A DNA stretch of 64,000 nt from Cedecea davisae DSM 4568 (GCF_000412335.2 NZ_KE161030.1:2824352-2888351); one strand, 5' to 3'; shown: positions 45,584 to 60,798, counted from the first letter of the stretch. Notes: generated by a model not told the origin, from the letters alone. Numbers and translations: made by a program.

Positions 45584-45603
45584 CACTGTACATTTATACA
45601 CTA
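45584..45603 (-). promoter_or_regulatory. Probable LexA (SOS) box upstream of sbmC
   Basis: CACTGTACATTTATACACTA contains CTGT-N8-ACAC, one mismatch from the LexA core CTGT-N8-ACAG. It lies 27 bases upstream of the sbmC start. SbmC is an SOS gene in E. coli. Confidence 0.6.
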
Positions 45604-45665
45604 TATTTTTTGGAGCGAGCAAACAAGCTGCCAGTTTTGGGAGCAGCTTCGCAATCAGCTTAGGC

Positions 45666-45702
45666 CAAAAAAACGGGCCGCGTGATTAGCGCAGCCCGTT
45701 AG
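45666..45702 (-). terminator. Rho-independent terminator of dacD
   Basis: On the minus strand AACGGGC...GCCCGTT with an internal GCG/CGC pairing is followed by TTTTTTT. It lies 19 bases beyond the dacD stop. Confidence 0.8.
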
Positions 45703-45720
45703 CAGGAAGTCCGGTTCCGG

Positions 45721-46887
45721 TTAAAACTTGCGGCTGATGAAATCGCCCAGGCGAGAGAAAACGCCGCCTTTATCTATAGGGGTCAGGTTAACCAGCGGCC
45801 AGTGAGAAATAAGCTTGTCGCCATCATAGAGTTCAATTTCACCCACCGGCGCATTGGCGGCGAGCGGGGCTTCCATGTCCTGTTTATTCAGCACATATTT
45901 CGCCTTAATGTTCGGCAGCTCTGATTTTGGCAACGCCAGGAAAACATCCTGATCCGGGCCTACGCTGAAGTTTGCTTTATCGCCATACCAGATGTGCTCG
46001 CTGCCGATAGCTTTGCCTTTTTGCAGCACCTGCACGGTGTCGAAGTTATCCTGCCCCCAGTGCAGCAACTTACGCGCCTGCTCCTCACGCCCTTTTGAGC
46101 TTTCGCCGCCCATGATCACTGCTATCAGGCGGCGCTGGCCCAACACGCTGGAGGCGATGATGTTAAATCCGGCGCTTTCGGTATGGCCGGTTTTCAGCCC
46201 GTCGACGTTAAGGGATTTGTCCCACAGCAGGCCGTTGCGGTTTTGCTGGGTAATGCCGTTCCAGGTGAGGCTGCGCTCGCTGTACATATGGTAGAACTGA
46301 GGCTCGCCGTGGATGATGGCGCGGGAGAGCACCGCCAGGTCGTAAGCCGAACTGTGCTGGCCGGGCGCATCAAGGCCGTGAACGGTTTCAAAATGGGTGT
46401 CATGCAGGCCAAGCTGCTCAACATAGTGGTTCATCATGGCAACAAACTGCTTCTGACCGCCGGCCACATAATCCGCCAGCGCCACGCAGGCGTCGTTGCC
46501 GGAGTCGATAATCAGCCCGCGGCTGAGGTCACGCACGGTCACTCTGTCGCCGGGTTTGATAAACATCAGCGATGAACCGTCAAATACCGGATTACCTTTC
46601 GCCCAGGCGTCTTTACCCACGGTGACGATATCGTCCGGCGTGATGCGTTTGCTGTCGATGGCGCGGTCTACCACGTAGCCGGTCATCAGCTTGGTGAGGC
46701 TCGCCGGGTTGCGCTGTACGTGTTCATTTCCCGCGGTTAAAACCTGCCCGGTGGTGTAATCCATCAATACCCATGCCCCGGCCTGAACCTGCGGCGGCTG
46801 TGGCTGATGGGCAAAAATATCATCAGCAAATGCGGTATTAACGGAAAGGGATACAAAGCTCAGAGCGGCAAGCAGGCGGGTTTTCAA
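45721..46887 (-). CDS. dacD: D-alanyl-D-alanine carboxypeptidase DacD (PBP6b)
   Basis: 388 residues with a signal peptide (about 1-21, ending AFA), the class C low-molecular-mass PBP motifs SLTK (nucleophile Ser), SGN and KTG, and a C-terminal domain ending in an amphipathic membrane-anchoring helix (GGVFSRLGDFISRKF). It trims the terminal D-Ala from peptidoglycan stem peptides in the periplasm. Position next to sbmC matches E. coli. Confidence 0.95.
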   Translation of the reverse strand: MKTRLLAALSFVSLSVNTAFADDIFAHQPQPPQVQAGAWVLMDYTTGQVLTAGNEHVQRNPASLTKLMTGYVVDRAIDSKRITPDDIVTVGKDAWAKGNPVFDGSSLMFIKPGDRVTVRDLSRGLIIDSGNDACVALADYVAGGQKQFVAMMNHYVEQLGLHDTHFETVHGLDAPGQHSSAYDLAVLSRAIIHGEPQFYHMYSERSLTWNGITQQNRNGLLWDKSLNVDGLKTGHTESAGFNIIASSVLGQRRLIAVIMGGESSKGREEQARKLLHWGQDNFDTVQVLQKGKAIGSEHIWYGDKANFSVGPDQDVFLALPKSELPNIKAKYVLNKQDMEAPLAANAPVGEIELYDGDKLISHWPLVNLTPIDKGGVFSRLGDFISRKF

Positions 46888-47140
46888 CGGAATATCCTCA
46901 AAGACTTAATTTACAGCGGCTCGTTTTACGGGAGTTCTTGTTACTTTGCCTCTTTAAATTGCAAGAAAATATGACATTTCATATTTGGTAATAATAATGA
47001 CTGATAATTGTACGGAATATATTCCTTCATTTATCGTACTGCGTTTATTCCTGGATTCTCGATTTGCGCAAGTTTGGGATTGTCGCCCCGGCGATTCATT
47101 TTTACTCTGGGCAAAGAAAATACACTTTGAAGGTAACCTT

Positions 47141-48292
47141 ATGGTGGAGAGTAAACCTTGGTCTCCCGAGCTTGAAGGGCTGCGCGGCCTGGCGTCGCTT
47201 TGGGTGCTGTTAGGCCACATTTGCCTGCTGGTGCAGTGCAAAATTCCGCTGCTTTACGACCCGGGGATGGGCGTCGATTTGTTTATTTTGCTGTCAGGTT
47301 ATTTGATGGCGAAGAATTATCAGGAACGGCGTGAGCGAGAGCCGTGGAATAAATTATCAACATTTCGTGTCTTCTGGCTGAGACGCTTCTTCCGCATCGC
47401 CCCGCTCTATTATTTATTGCTGCTGGTGGCGTTGCTATTTGGCGGCTGGTTTGGCGAAATGCGCGATATTATCGCCAGCGCCTGGCCTTCAACCGCCACC
47501 GCAAGCAGCCGCTATGCCGACCATTCATTTATCAATATTGTCAGTCATCTGTCGTTTATTTTTGGTTTTATCCCGGCCTACTCTTTCCGCACCGTTCTGC
47601 CGGACTGGAGCATCGGCCTGGAGATGCAATATTACCTGCTGTTCCCGTTTATTATGCTGCTGGTGATGCGCTACGGGTTCGCACTGAGCTCGGTGTTGCT
47701 GATGATCGTTTGCCTCGCCGCCCGCTGGCTGCTGCCGGGTTATTTCGAGGCATTCCCGATGCCGTCGATGATCCTGATTAAGCTGCCGCTGTTTATTGCC
47801 GGAATGCTGATTTCCAGAGCCGTAATGCACAATAACCTGCGCTATTGTGCGCTGGCGCTGCTCGCCCCAGTCATTGCCTGGCAGATGCATATTGCCGAAA
47901 ATCATCTGCGGCTGGTGGCGGAGTGCGTGATGATAATCGGTATGACGGTGCTGCTTTGGCCGCACGGGCAAGAAACGCGCCTGAGCCCCATCACCGCCCT
48001 GCCGCGTCGGCTATTAACCTGCCGGTTCAGCCTGTTTTTGGGCGATGTTTCTTACTCGGTTTATCTACTGCATTTGATGATAGTCATCCCGTTAATTGGC
48101 CTGCTGGTGCGCTACACGGCGTTTGCTCATCAACCCTCGCTGATACGCGCCCTGATTGTTGCCGCCATCACGCTGCCGCTGGTGTGGTTGATAGCCCTGG
48201 CGCTCTACCATAAGGTCGAAAAACGAGGGATTGCGTTAGGTAAGCGATTGATTGTCAGCACCGGGCTTCCCGCCGGACGCACGGCACCTTAA
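47141..48292 (+). CDS. Acyltransferase family 3 (OafA/YrhL-like) membrane protein
   Basis: 383 residues from the ATG at 47141, with AAGG 7 bases upstream; an earlier ATG at 46985 lacks one and adds an unlikely N-terminus. About ten membrane helices. The family signature LEGLRGLASLWVLLGH, with the catalytic-type His, opens the protein, followed by WLRRFFRIAPLYYLLL. These enzymes O-acylate envelope sugars. It is not in this place in E. coli and lies near the polysaccharide region, so it may decorate the O-antigen; that is inference. Confidence 0.87.
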   Translation: MVESKPWSPELEGLRGLASLWVLLGHICLLVQCKIPLLYDPGMGVDLFILLSGYLMAKNYQERREREPWNKLSTFRVFWLRRFFRIAPLYYLLLLVALLFGGWFGEMRDIIASAWPSTATASSRYADHSFINIVSHLSFIFGFIPAYSFRTVLPDWSIGLEMQYYLLFPFIMLLVMRYGFALSSVLLMIVCLAARWLLPGYFEAFPMPSMILIKLPLFIAGMLISRAVMHNNLRYCALALLAPVIAWQMHIAENHLRLVAECVMIIGMTVLLWPHGQETRLSPITALPRRLLTCRFSLFLGDVSYSVYLLHLMIVIPLIGLLVRYTAFAHQPSLIRALIVAAITLPLVWLIALALYHKVEKRGIALGKRLIVSTGLPAGRTAP

Positions 48293-48356
48293 ACGCGCTT
48301 TTCCTTCTGATGAGCAGACAGATGGTTTACCATTGGGTCAGATTACAACTAGCTCA

Positions 48357-49796
48357 ATGGTAACCTCAGTGTCTGACTCCGCATCGCTTGCTACATTTCT
48401 GTTTCACGATTACGAGACCTTCGGCAAAAGCCCCTCCCTGGACAGGCCGGCGCAGTTTGCTGCCATTCGAACCGATGGCGAATTCAACGTTATTGGCGAG
48501 CCCGAAGTGTTTTACTGCAAGCCTGCGGATGACTACCTGCCCCAGCCGGAAGCCGTGATGATAACCGGAATAACGCCTCAGCAGGCGCTGGCCCGGGGCG
48601 ATAACGAAGCGGCTTTTGCAAAACGCATTCACGCCATTTTTACCGTGCCGAAGACCTGCGTGGTGGGTTACAATAATGTGCGCTTCGACGATGAAGTTAC
48701 CCGCAATATCTTTTACCGTAACTTCTACGATCCGTACGCCTGGAGCTGGCAAAACGATAACTCGCGCTGGGACCTGCTGGACGTGATGCGCGCCTGTTAT
48801 GCCCTGCGCCCGGAAGGCATTGTCTGGCCGGAAAACGAAGACGGACTACCGAGCTTCCGTCTTGAGCATTTGACCAAAGCTAACGGAATTGAACACGCCA
48901 ACGCCCACGACGCGATGTCCGATGTGTACGCAACTATTGCTATGGCTCAACTGGTGAAAACCCGCCAGCCGCGTCTGTTCGACTATCTCTACAGCCACCG
49001 CTCGAAGCAAAAACTACAAACGCTGATTGATATTCCGCAAATGAAGCCCCTGGTTCACGTTTCGGGCATGTTTGGCGCCGCACGCGGGAATACCAGCTGG
49101 ATTGCGCCGCTGGCCTGGCACCCGGATAACCGCAATGCGGTGATTATGGTGGATTTGGCCGGGGATATTTCTCCGCTGCTGGAGCTGGACGCCGATACGC
49201 TGCGCGAGCGCCTGTATACGCCAAAAGCGGCGCTGGGCAATACGGCAGCGGTGCCCATTAAGCTGGTACATCTGAATAAATGCCCGGTGCTTGCGGTAGC
49301 TAATACCCTGCGCCCGGAAGACGCCGAACGCCTGGGGATCAACCGCCAGCAGTGCCTCGATAATCTGAAGGTGCTGCGCGAGCACCCTGAAGTGCGCGAG
49401 AAGGTAGTCGCCCTGTTTGCCGAGGCAGAGCCTTTTGTTCCTTCTGATAACGTGGACGCCCAGCTGTATAACGGCTTCTTCAGCGATGCAGACCGCGCTG
49501 CAATGCGCATTGTGCTGCAAACCGACCCACAAAACCTTCCGGCGCTGGATATCACCTTCGCCGACAAGCGTATTGAGAAGCTGCTCTTCAACTACCGGGC
49601 GCGTAACTGGCCGGGCACGTTGAGCGAAGATGAGCAGAACCGCTGGCTACAGCATCGCCAGGAAGTGCTTTCCCAGGAGGCTCTGCAGGCCTACGCCCAG
49701 GAGCTTGAGGCACTTTACAACCAACATGAAGGCGACAAAGAAAAGCTGGCGTTACTCAAAGCGCTGTTCGAATACGCTCAATATCTGGTGGGTTAA
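48357..49796 (+). CDS. sbcB: Exonuclease I (exodeoxyribonuclease I)
   Basis: 479 residues from the ATG at 48357, close to E. coli SbcB (475). The N-terminal DEDD exonuclease has FLFHDYETFG (Asp, Glu), GYNNVRFDDEV and EHANAHDAMSDVYAT (His-Asp); the SH3-like and C-terminal helical domains follow (PLVHVSGMFGAARGNTSW, AVIMVDLAGDISPLL, FFSDADRAAMRIVLQT). It degrades single-stranded DNA 3'-5' in recombination and mismatch repair. The frame is open from 48252, overlapping the acyltransferase gene, but homology starts after 48357. Confidence 0.96.
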   Translation: MVTSVSDSASLATFLFHDYETFGKSPSLDRPAQFAAIRTDGEFNVIGEPEVFYCKPADDYLPQPEAVMITGITPQQALARGDNEAAFAKRIHAIFTVPKTCVVGYNNVRFDDEVTRNIFYRNFYDPYAWSWQNDNSRWDLLDVMRACYALRPEGIVWPENEDGLPSFRLEHLTKANGIEHANAHDAMSDVYATIAMAQLVKTRQPRLFDYLYSHRSKQKLQTLIDIPQMKPLVHVSGMFGAARGNTSWIAPLAWHPDNRNAVIMVDLAGDISPLLELDADTLRERLYTPKAALGNTAAVPIKLVHLNKCPVLAVANTLRPEDAERLGINRQQCLDNLKVLREHPEVREKVVALFAEAEPFVPSDNVDAQLYNGFFSDADRAAMRIVLQTDPQNLPALDITFADKRIEKLLFNYRARNWPGTLSEDEQNRWLQHRQEVLSQEALQAYAQELEALYNQHEGDKEKLALLKALFEYAQYLVG

Positions 49797-49808
49797 TCTT
49801 TCCGGCAG

Positions 49809-49848
49809 GTAAAAAAAAGGCTCCCATCGACGGGAGCCTTTTTTATAT
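49809..49848 (+). terminator. Bidirectional terminator between sbcB and plaP
   Basis: AAAAAAGGCTCCC-ATCGAC-GGGAGCCTTTTTT, a long GC stem with A and T runs on both sides, between two convergent genes. Confidence 0.88.
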
Positions 49849-49858
49849 TTGAATGCTA

Positions 49859-51223
49859 TTACGCGATGTCTTCGTTGTACTGAGGCACCGGGTTACGGAA
49901 GCTGCGGGTGACGCAGGCAACGTAAATCAGGCCAATTGCGCCCCAAATCAGGCCGAGGATCATCGAGCTTTCTTCCAGGTTAATCCACAGTGCACCAACG
50001 GTCAGAGCGCCAATAGTTGGCAGAACCAGGTAGTTCAGGTGGTCCTTAAGGGACTTGTTGCGCTTTTCGCGGATCCAGAACTGAGAGATAACCGACAGGT
50101 TAACGAAGGTAAAGGCCACCAGCGCACCGAAGTTAATCAGAGCGGTTGCGGTTACCAGGTCAAAGTCGATAGCCATCAGCGCTACCGCGCCAACCAGCAG
50201 TACGTTAAACGCCGGGGTACGCCATTTCGGGTGAATGTAGCCGAAGAAGCGGTTCGGGAACACGCCGTCACGGCCCATCACGTACATCAGGCGAGAAACG
50301 CCGGTGTGCGCCGCCATACCGGAAGCCAGCACGGTAATGGTGGAGAAGATAAGCGCGCCAACCTGGAAGGCTTTACCCGCAACGAACAGCATAATTTCAG
50401 GCTGAGACGCATCCGGATCTTTAAAGCGAGAGATATCCGGGAAGTACAGCTGCAGGAAATAGGTCGAGACGATGAAAATCATGCCGCCAATCAGCGCGGT
50501 CAGGAAAATAGCCCGAGGAATAACACGCTCGGCGTCCTTGGTCTCTTCAGACAGGTTGCTGATGCCGTCAAAGCCGGTGAATGAGAAGCAGAGAATAGTC
50601 GCCCCGGTAATCATCGGTGCAATGTGTGCGTTTTCAGACCAGAACGGTTTGCTGCTTGTCAGCGTACCCGCGCCTTCACCACCGGCAACACCGTAAACCA
50701 CCATGCCCATAATGACCGCAATCAGCACGATTTGCAGCAGCACGATGACGCTGTTGAAGTTGGCAACGGTTTTGACGCTGCGCAGGTTAGAGACCGTCAT
50801 AAAGCCGACCAGCACCACCACGAAGATCCACGAAGGGACACCGGGCACCAGAGCTTCAAAATAGATTTTCGCCAGCAGAATATTGATCATCGGCGCGAAC
50901 AGATAGTCGAGCAGCGACGACCAGCCCACCATAAAACCGACCAGCGGGTTAATGGACTTCTGAGCGTAGGTATAAGCGGAACCCGCAGACGGGAAACGAC
51001 GCACCAGCTTGCCATAGCTCAGCGCGGTGAACAGAATCGCCACCAGAGCAAAGGCATAAGCCGTCGGCACATGGCCATCGGTCATCCCGGAAACAATACC
51101 GAAAGTATCAAACAAGGTCATCGGCTGCATGTAGGCAAGGCCCATCATAACTACCGGAACCAGCGTCAGGGTCTTATGCAGACCTGGGCGGGTGTTTGCA
51201 CCTGCGGTGACGTTAAGCGACAT
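49859..51223 (-). CDS. plaP: Low-affinity putrescine importer PlaP (YeeF)
   Basis: 454 residues from the ATG at 51223 with GAGGGA upstream, close to E. coli PlaP (452). It is an APC-superfamily permease with 12 membrane helices ([92 protein letters not shown]). It takes up putrescine, which stimulates surface motility in E. coli. Neighbours sbcB and yeeY are as in E. coli. Confidence 0.94.
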   Translation of the reverse strand: MSLNVTAGANTRPGLHKTLTLVPVVMMGLAYMQPMTLFDTFGIVSGMTDGHVPTAYAFALVAILFTALSYGKLVRRFPSAGSAYTYAQKSINPLVGFMVGWSSLLDYLFAPMINILLAKIYFEALVPGVPSWIFVVVLVGFMTVSNLRSVKTVANFNSVIVLLQIVLIAVIMGMVVYGVAGGEGAGTLTSSKPFWSENAHIAPMITGATILCFSFTGFDGISNLSEETKDAERVIPRAIFLTALIGGMIFIVSTYFLQLYFPDISRFKDPDASQPEIMLFVAGKAFQVGALIFSTITVLASGMAAHTGVSRLMYVMGRDGVFPNRFFGYIHPKWRTPAFNVLLVGAVALMAIDFDLVTATALINFGALVAFTFVNLSVISQFWIREKRNKSLKDHLNYLVLPTIGALTVGALWINLEESSMILGLIWGAIGLIYVACVTRSFRNPVPQYNEDIA

Positions 51224-51568
51224 GGTTGTTTCCCTCAATAGAGAAAGCCTGCGCAAAAGCAAAAATCTGCCCCATCTCAATTTCCTCGGCGACACGACTG
51301 TCGTTTTTTAAAAGCTAGTATCTATCCGGTACGAAGCCCGGCCTCTTGGTTTTTTTGGCAAATGCCGTTTGTCTGACTTAGTTGATTGCAAAAAAATAAC
51401 CGACGTCTCTTAAACGTCGGTTAGTCTTCTATTTTTGCTGGCGCGTATTTTGCACCATTAACGGGCACAATGACAAGATGTTAGAATCATCTTTGGCAAT
51501 TTCTTTTTCACCGGCTCGCCGTCATAGACCTTAGTCCTTGTATTGGATTGTTGCCAGGTAAGAAAGTG
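51224..51568. other. Intergenic region between plaP and yeeY
   Basis: 345 bases upstream of plaP and downstream of yeeY. It includes a strong terminator for yeeY (51389-51424), with the plaP promoter presumably in the AT-rich part after 51290. No other element is recognised. Confidence 0.5.
51389..51424 (-). terminator. Terminator of yeeY
   Basis: TAACCGACGT / ACGTCGGTTA stem with T run TTATTTTTTT on the minus strand, about 145 bases beyond the yeeY stop. Confidence 0.75.
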
Positions 51569-52483
51569 CTATTTTTCCGGGCGGGCATAAACCTGCGCAA
51601 TTTGCGCGTCGCTGACAATTTTCTCCCGCCACCATTCGCTGGCAAGTCCGGCGGTTTGCTCGTTCCAGCCTATCCAGACCGGCACAAAAGGCACCTGCCC
51701 GACGACCTGCTTTTCCACCAGCGCCCCGCTGTCGATAAAACGCTGGGCCATATAGCGCGGCATGTAGCCGCAGCCGATGCCGCTGATTTGCAGTTCCAGC
51801 TTGGTTTTGAAATCAAACACCGTGATGGCTTCCTGTTCTTCCAGTAGATGCATGGCGCGGGCAGACTCTATTCTGGAAGTATCCCCCACGACTACGGCGC
51901 GTGAACGCTTGATTAAGCGCCTTGTCAGCGGCTCCTCTGCTTTCGCCAGCGCATGGTGGGGGGCCACCACAAAGACTATTTCCAGCCTTCCCAGCAACGT
52001 AAAGCCAAAGCCGCTCAGGGAAGGCGGGTCGCTCATCGCGCCGACGATAATATCCGCCCGCCCTTCGGTTAGCGCCTCCCACGAACCGCCCAACACGTCG
52101 TTAATAAATTTAAGGCGCGTCACGCTGTAACTTTGATAGAAGGCTTCGATTAACGGGGTAAGCAGAGAGAACGGAAAAGCATTATCGACGCCGATGGTCA
52201 GCTCGTTTTCCCAGCCTTGTTGTAGCTTGATGGCCTGCTGCTCCAGCTCGCGCACCGAATGCAGGATCTCCCGCCCTTTTTCCAGCAGCAGCTCGCCGGT
52301 GCGGGTAAAACGCGACCGATGACCGCTGCGGTCAAGGATCTGGATATTGAGATCGCTTTCCAGCTTTTGCACGCTATAGCTCAGCGCAGACGGTGTTTTA
52401 AAGAGTTTTGCCGCCGCAGCAGCAAAACTCCCTTCTTTATCCAGCGCATCCAGAATGATCAGGACCTCAAGCAAAGGTTTCAT
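51569..52483 (-). CDS. yeeY: LysR-family transcriptional regulator YeeY
   Basis: 304 residues with the N-terminal LysR HTH (LIILDALDKEGSFAAAAAKLFKTPSALSYSVQKLESDLNIQILDRSGHRSRFTRTGELLLEKG) and an effector domain. It is the E. coli YeeY orthologue by position (between plaP and yeeZ) and length. Its target is not firmly known. Confidence 0.92.
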   Translation of the reverse strand: MKPLLEVLIILDALDKEGSFAAAAAKLFKTPSALSYSVQKLESDLNIQILDRSGHRSRFTRTGELLLEKGREILHSVRELEQQAIKLQQGWENELTIGVDNAFPFSLLTPLIEAFYQSYSVTRLKFINDVLGGSWEALTEGRADIIVGAMSDPPSLSGFGFTLLGRLEIVFVVAPHHALAKAEEPLTRRLIKRSRAVVVGDTSRIESARAMHLLEEQEAITVFDFKTKLELQISGIGCGYMPRYMAQRFIDSGALVEKQVVGQVPFVPVWIGWNEQTAGLASEWWREKIVSDAQIAQVYARPEK

Positions 52484-52520
52484 ACTCGCTCCCGGGTGCG
52501 CGGAGCCTGCCGCGCGGCTG

Positions 52521-53348
52521 TTATTGCATCGGCATAATCAGCGGATTGGGGTATTGATACTCGAAGCCTAGCTCATTACAGATGCGGCTGCCGTCAATCA
52601 ACTTGCCGTGGCCGCTTTGCGCCTCGCTGCGGAACTGCGGAGCCTCCAGCCCAATTTGCCGCGCCATGTGCGAATAAAACTCGGCCCGCGTTGGGTGCGA
52701 AGGCGCGCAGAGGTTATAAACGTGCCCGCCCTTAGGCGCCTGCAACAGCAGCGTGATGGCGGCGATAACGTCTTCCAGGTGCACCAGGTTCACGCCGTGA
52801 TGCCCGTTTGCCACATCCTTTTTCCCTGCCAGGAACCGGCCAGGATGGCGCTCCGGCCCGACCAATCCGGCCAGGCGCAGAATATCAACCGAAGTACCGG
52901 GCAGGCGATGCAACCAGTCCTCCAGCTCTTTTAACACTCGCCCGCTGGCGGTAACCGGCCGAAGTGGCGCGGTTTCTTTAACGTTACCTTCACCCTCGCC
53001 GTATACGGAAGTCGAGCTGGTAAAGATGATGCGGGGCACCGAATGGGCCAGCGCGCTATCAACGATTTCCTGCACCGCCTGCAAATAGAAGTCATCGCCC
53101 TCGCCGCTGCGGCGAGCCGGCAGCGTTATCACCAGAGCATCAACGTTCAGCAAAGCGTCCAGATCCTCGCTTTCGCAAACCAGCTCAGGCTGTAATTGCA
53201 GCTGATAGCTTTCGATGCCGCACATACGCGCCGCTTCTACGCCATCCAGCGTGGTTTTGCTTCCGCTGACCTGAAAACCGCGCGCTGCTAATGACAGCCC
53301 CAGCGGCATTCCCAACCACCCCAACCCGACTATTGCGACCCTTTTCAT
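52521..53348 (-). CDS. yeeZ: YeeZ, NAD(P)-binding SDR-like protein
   Basis: 275 residues (E. coli 274). The N-terminal dinucleotide-binding motif VAIVGLGWLGMPLGLSLAARGF is followed by an extended SDR/epimerase-like fold (IIFTSSTSVYGEGEGNVKETAPLRPVTASGRVLKELEDW, GGHVYNLCAPSHPTRAEFYSHMARQIGL). Its substrate is unknown; it belongs to the atypical SDR epimerase group. It reads away from the his operon, 200 bases from the leader peptide. Confidence 0.93.
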   Translation of the reverse strand: MKRVAIVGLGWLGMPLGLSLAARGFQVSGSKTTLDGVEAARMCGIESYQLQLQPELVCESEDLDALLNVDALVITLPARRSGEGDDFYLQAVQEIVDSALAHSVPRIIFTSSTSVYGEGEGNVKETAPLRPVTASGRVLKELEDWLHRLPGTSVDILRLAGLVGPERHPGRFLAGKKDVANGHHGVNLVHLEDVIAAITLLLQAPKGGHVYNLCAPSHPTRAEFYSHMARQIGLEAPQFRSEAQSGHGKLIDGSRICNELGFEYQYPNPLIMPMQ

Positions 53349-53501
53349 GCCTTGTCTCCTGACCTGACAGCATTATCTTCTGACGAGTGAATTTGACTCT
53401 CTATTAAGGCTACGCCACCGGCGCGTAACTGACAATTAACTCTCCCCAACAGAATATTAACCAGAGGGGAAAAAACCCCTTGCGCTCAATGCGTAATCTG
53501 G

Positions 53502-53530
53502 TTTACGTTAATTGGCACATAATGAATAGT
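53502..53530 (+). promoter_or_regulatory. Possible promoter of the his operon
   Basis: TTTACG and AATAGT with 17-base spacing lie just before the leader peptide gene; each matches four of six consensus bases. It differs from the E. coli hisp1 sequence, so this is tentative. Confidence 0.3.
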
Positions 53531-53548
53531 CATTCATACGAGAATTTT

Positions 53549-53599
53549 ATGACACGCGTTCCATTTAAAAACCACCATCATCACCATCACCCTGACTAG
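53549..53599 (+). CDS. hisL: his operon leader peptide (HisL)
   Basis: MTRVPFKNHHHHHHPD, 16 residues with six consecutive His codons just before the attenuator (seven in E. coli, which reads MTRVQFKHHHHHHHPD). Slow translation of the His run when charged tRNA-His is scarce lets the antiterminator form and opens the operon. The conserved MTRV start and PD end identify it. Confidence 0.97.
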   Translation: MTRVPFKNHHHHHHPD

Positions 53600-53662
53600 T
53601 CTTTCAGGCGATTGGTGCTGGGAGACGAAAAGATCTTCCAGTGGTGCGTGAACGCGAGATAA

Positions 53663-53698
53663 AGCCCCCGGAAGATTTCTTCCGGGGGCTTTTTTTTG
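53663..53698 (+). terminator. his operon attenuator
   Basis: Strong hairpin AGCCCCCGGAAGA / TTCCGGGGGCT followed by TTTTTTTT, 60 bases after the leader peptide gene. It terminates transcription before hisG when histidine is ample. Confidence 0.93.
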
Positions 53699-53733
53699 GG
53701 CGTCAGACAGGAATTAATAAGGGGTAACAACCG

Positions 53734-54633
53734 ATGACCGACAACAACCGTTTACGCATAGCTATGCAGAAATCTGGCCGCCTTAGCGATGATTCACGCG
53801 AATTACTCGCACGCTGCGGCATAAAAATCAACCTGCACACTCAGCGCCTGATTGCGCTGGCAGAAAACATGCCTATCGACATTCTGCGCGTACGCGATGA
53901 CGACATCCCGGGCCTGGTGATGGACGGCGTTGTCGACCTCGGTATTATCGGTGAAAACGTCCTTGAAGAAGAGTTGTTAACCCGCCGCGCCCAGGGTGAC
54001 GACCCGCGCTATTTCACGCTGCGTCGCCTCGACTTCGGCGGCTGCCGCCTGTCTCTGGCAACCGCCGTGGACGAACCGTGGGACGGCCCGGCAAGCCTGA
54101 ACAACAAACGCATTGCCACCTCTTACCCGCACCTGCTCAAGCGCTACCTCGACCAGAAAGGCGTGCAGTTTAAATCCTGCCTGCTTAACGGTTCGGTGGA
54201 AGTGGCTCCGCGTGCGGGCCTGGCCGACGCAATTTGCGACCTGGTTTCCACCGGCGCAACGCTCGAAGCCAACGGCCTGCGTGAAGTTGAAGTGATCTAC
54301 CGCTCCAAAGCCTGCCTTATTCAGCGCGACGGCGAAATGCCGGAAGCCAAACAGCAACTTATCGACAAACTGCTGACCCGTATTCAGGGCGTGATTCAGG
54401 CACGCGAGTCCAAATACATCATGCTGCATGCGCCAAGCTCTCGCCTGGACGAAGTTATCGCCCTGCTGCCGGGTGCCGAGCGTCCGACCATTCTGCCCCT
54501 GGCCGGTGACCAGCAGCGCGTAGCCATGCATATGGTGAGCAGCGAGACGCTGTTCTGGGAAACCATGGAGAAGCTGAAAGCGCTGGGCGCCAGTTCTATT
54601 CTGGTGCTGCCGATTGAGAAGATGATGGAGTGA
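53734..54633 (+). CDS. hisG: ATP phosphoribosyltransferase
   Basis: 299 residues, long-form HisG with the catalytic type-2 periplasmic-binding-like fold ([46 protein letters not shown]) and the C-terminal histidine-binding regulatory domain. First step: ATP + PRPP to phosphoribosyl-ATP, feedback-inhibited by histidine. First structural gene of the operon, 4 bases before hisD. Confidence 0.97.
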   Translation: MTDNNRLRIAMQKSGRLSDDSRELLARCGIKINLHTQRLIALAENMPIDILRVRDDDIPGLVMDGVVDLGIIGENVLEEELLTRRAQGDDPRYFTLRRLDFGGCRLSLATAVDEPWDGPASLNNKRIATSYPHLLKRYLDQKGVQFKSCLLNGSVEVAPRAGLADAICDLVSTGATLEANGLREVEVIYRSKACLIQRDGEMPEAKQQLIDKLLTRIQGVIQARESKYIMLHAPSSRLDEVIALLPGAERPTILPLAGDQQRVAMHMVSSETLFWETMEKLKALGASSILVLPIEKMME

Positions 54634-54637
54634 CCCG

Positions 54638-58087
<3,450 letters not shown>

Positions 58088-58088
<1 letters not shown>

Positions 58089-58678
58089 TGAATGTGGTTA
58101 TCCTCGATACCGGCTGCGCCAACCTTCATTCGGTAAAATCGGCGATTCAGCGCCACGGCTATGAGCCGCAGGTGAGCCGCGATCCGGACGTTGTGCTGCG
58201 CGCCGACAAACTTTTTTTACCCGGCGTGGGCACCGCGCAGGCGGCAATGGATCAAATTATCGAACGTGATTTGGTCGAGCTGATTAAAGCCTGTACCCAG
58301 CCGGTGCTGGGGATTTGCCTCGGCATGCAGCTGCTGGGCGGCCGCAGCGACGAAAGCAACGGCGTTGAGATGCTCGGCATCATCGACCAGCCGGTATTGC
58401 AGATGAAAGACTTCGGCCTGCCGCTTCCGCATATGGGCTGGAATCGCGTTTACCCGAAAGCGGGCGATCGCCTGTTCCGCGGCATTGAAGACGGGGCTTA
58501 TTTTTACTTTGTTCACAGCTACGCGATGCCGGTCTGCGCAAACACCATCGCTCAGGCAAGCTACGGCGATCCGTTCACCGCTGCGGTACAAAAAGATAAC
58601 TTCTGGGGCGTGCAGTTCCACCCGGAGCGTTCCGGCGCGGCTGGCGCTCAGTTGCTGAAAAACTTTCTGGAGATGTAA
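58088..58678 (+). CDS. hisH: Imidazole glycerol phosphate synthase, glutaminase subunit
   Basis: 196 residues, class I glutamine amidotransferase with nucleophile Cys in [13 protein letters not shown] and the His-Glu pair in [13 protein letters not shown]. It supplies ammonia to HisF. The ATG overlaps the hisB stop by one base (TGATG). Confidence 0.97.
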
Positions 58679-60170
<1,492 letters not shown>

Positions 60171-60177
<7 letters not shown>

Positions 60178-60782
60178 CAGAACAACAGCTTGCCCAGCTG
60201 GACTGGGAAAAAACCGATGGCCTGATGCCGGTTATCGTTCAGCATGCGGTGTCCGGCGAAGTGCTGATGCTGGGCTATATGAATCAGGATGCGCTGGCGA
60301 AAACGCTCGATACCGGCAAAGTGACTTTCTTCTCGCGCACCAAACAGCGCCTGTGGACCAAGGGAGAAACCTCTGGCCACTTCCTGAACGTGGTGCGTAT
60401 TGCCCCGGACTGCGATAACGATACGCTGCTGGTGCTGGTGAACCCAATCGGCCCAACCTGCCACCTTGGCACCTCAAGCTGCTTTGGCGAAGCTCATCAC
60501 GACTGGCACTTCCTGTTTGAGCTCGAACAGCTGCTGGCCTCACGTAAAACCGCGGACCCGGCAAGTTCTTACACCGCGAAGCTGTACGCCAGCGGCACCA
60601 AGCGTATTGCTCAAAAAGTGGGAGAAGAAGGCGTGGAAACCGCACTGGCCGCCACCGTGAATGACCGCCACGAACTGACTAATGAAGCCTCCGACCTGAT
60701 GTATCACCTGCTGGTACTGCTCCAGGATCAGGATTTGGACTTGAGCACCGTGATTGAAAATTTACGCGCCCGGCATAAATAA
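60171..60782 (+). CDS. hisI: Bifunctional PR-AMP cyclohydrolase/PR-ATP pyrophosphatase
   Basis: 203 residues. The N-terminal cyclohydrolase ([56 protein letters not shown]) is fused to the C-terminal pyrophosphatase ([33 protein letters not shown]). Steps 2 and 3 of the pathway; last gene of the operon. Confidence 0.97.
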
Positions 60783-60798
60783 CGGCTCGCTGTAGACG

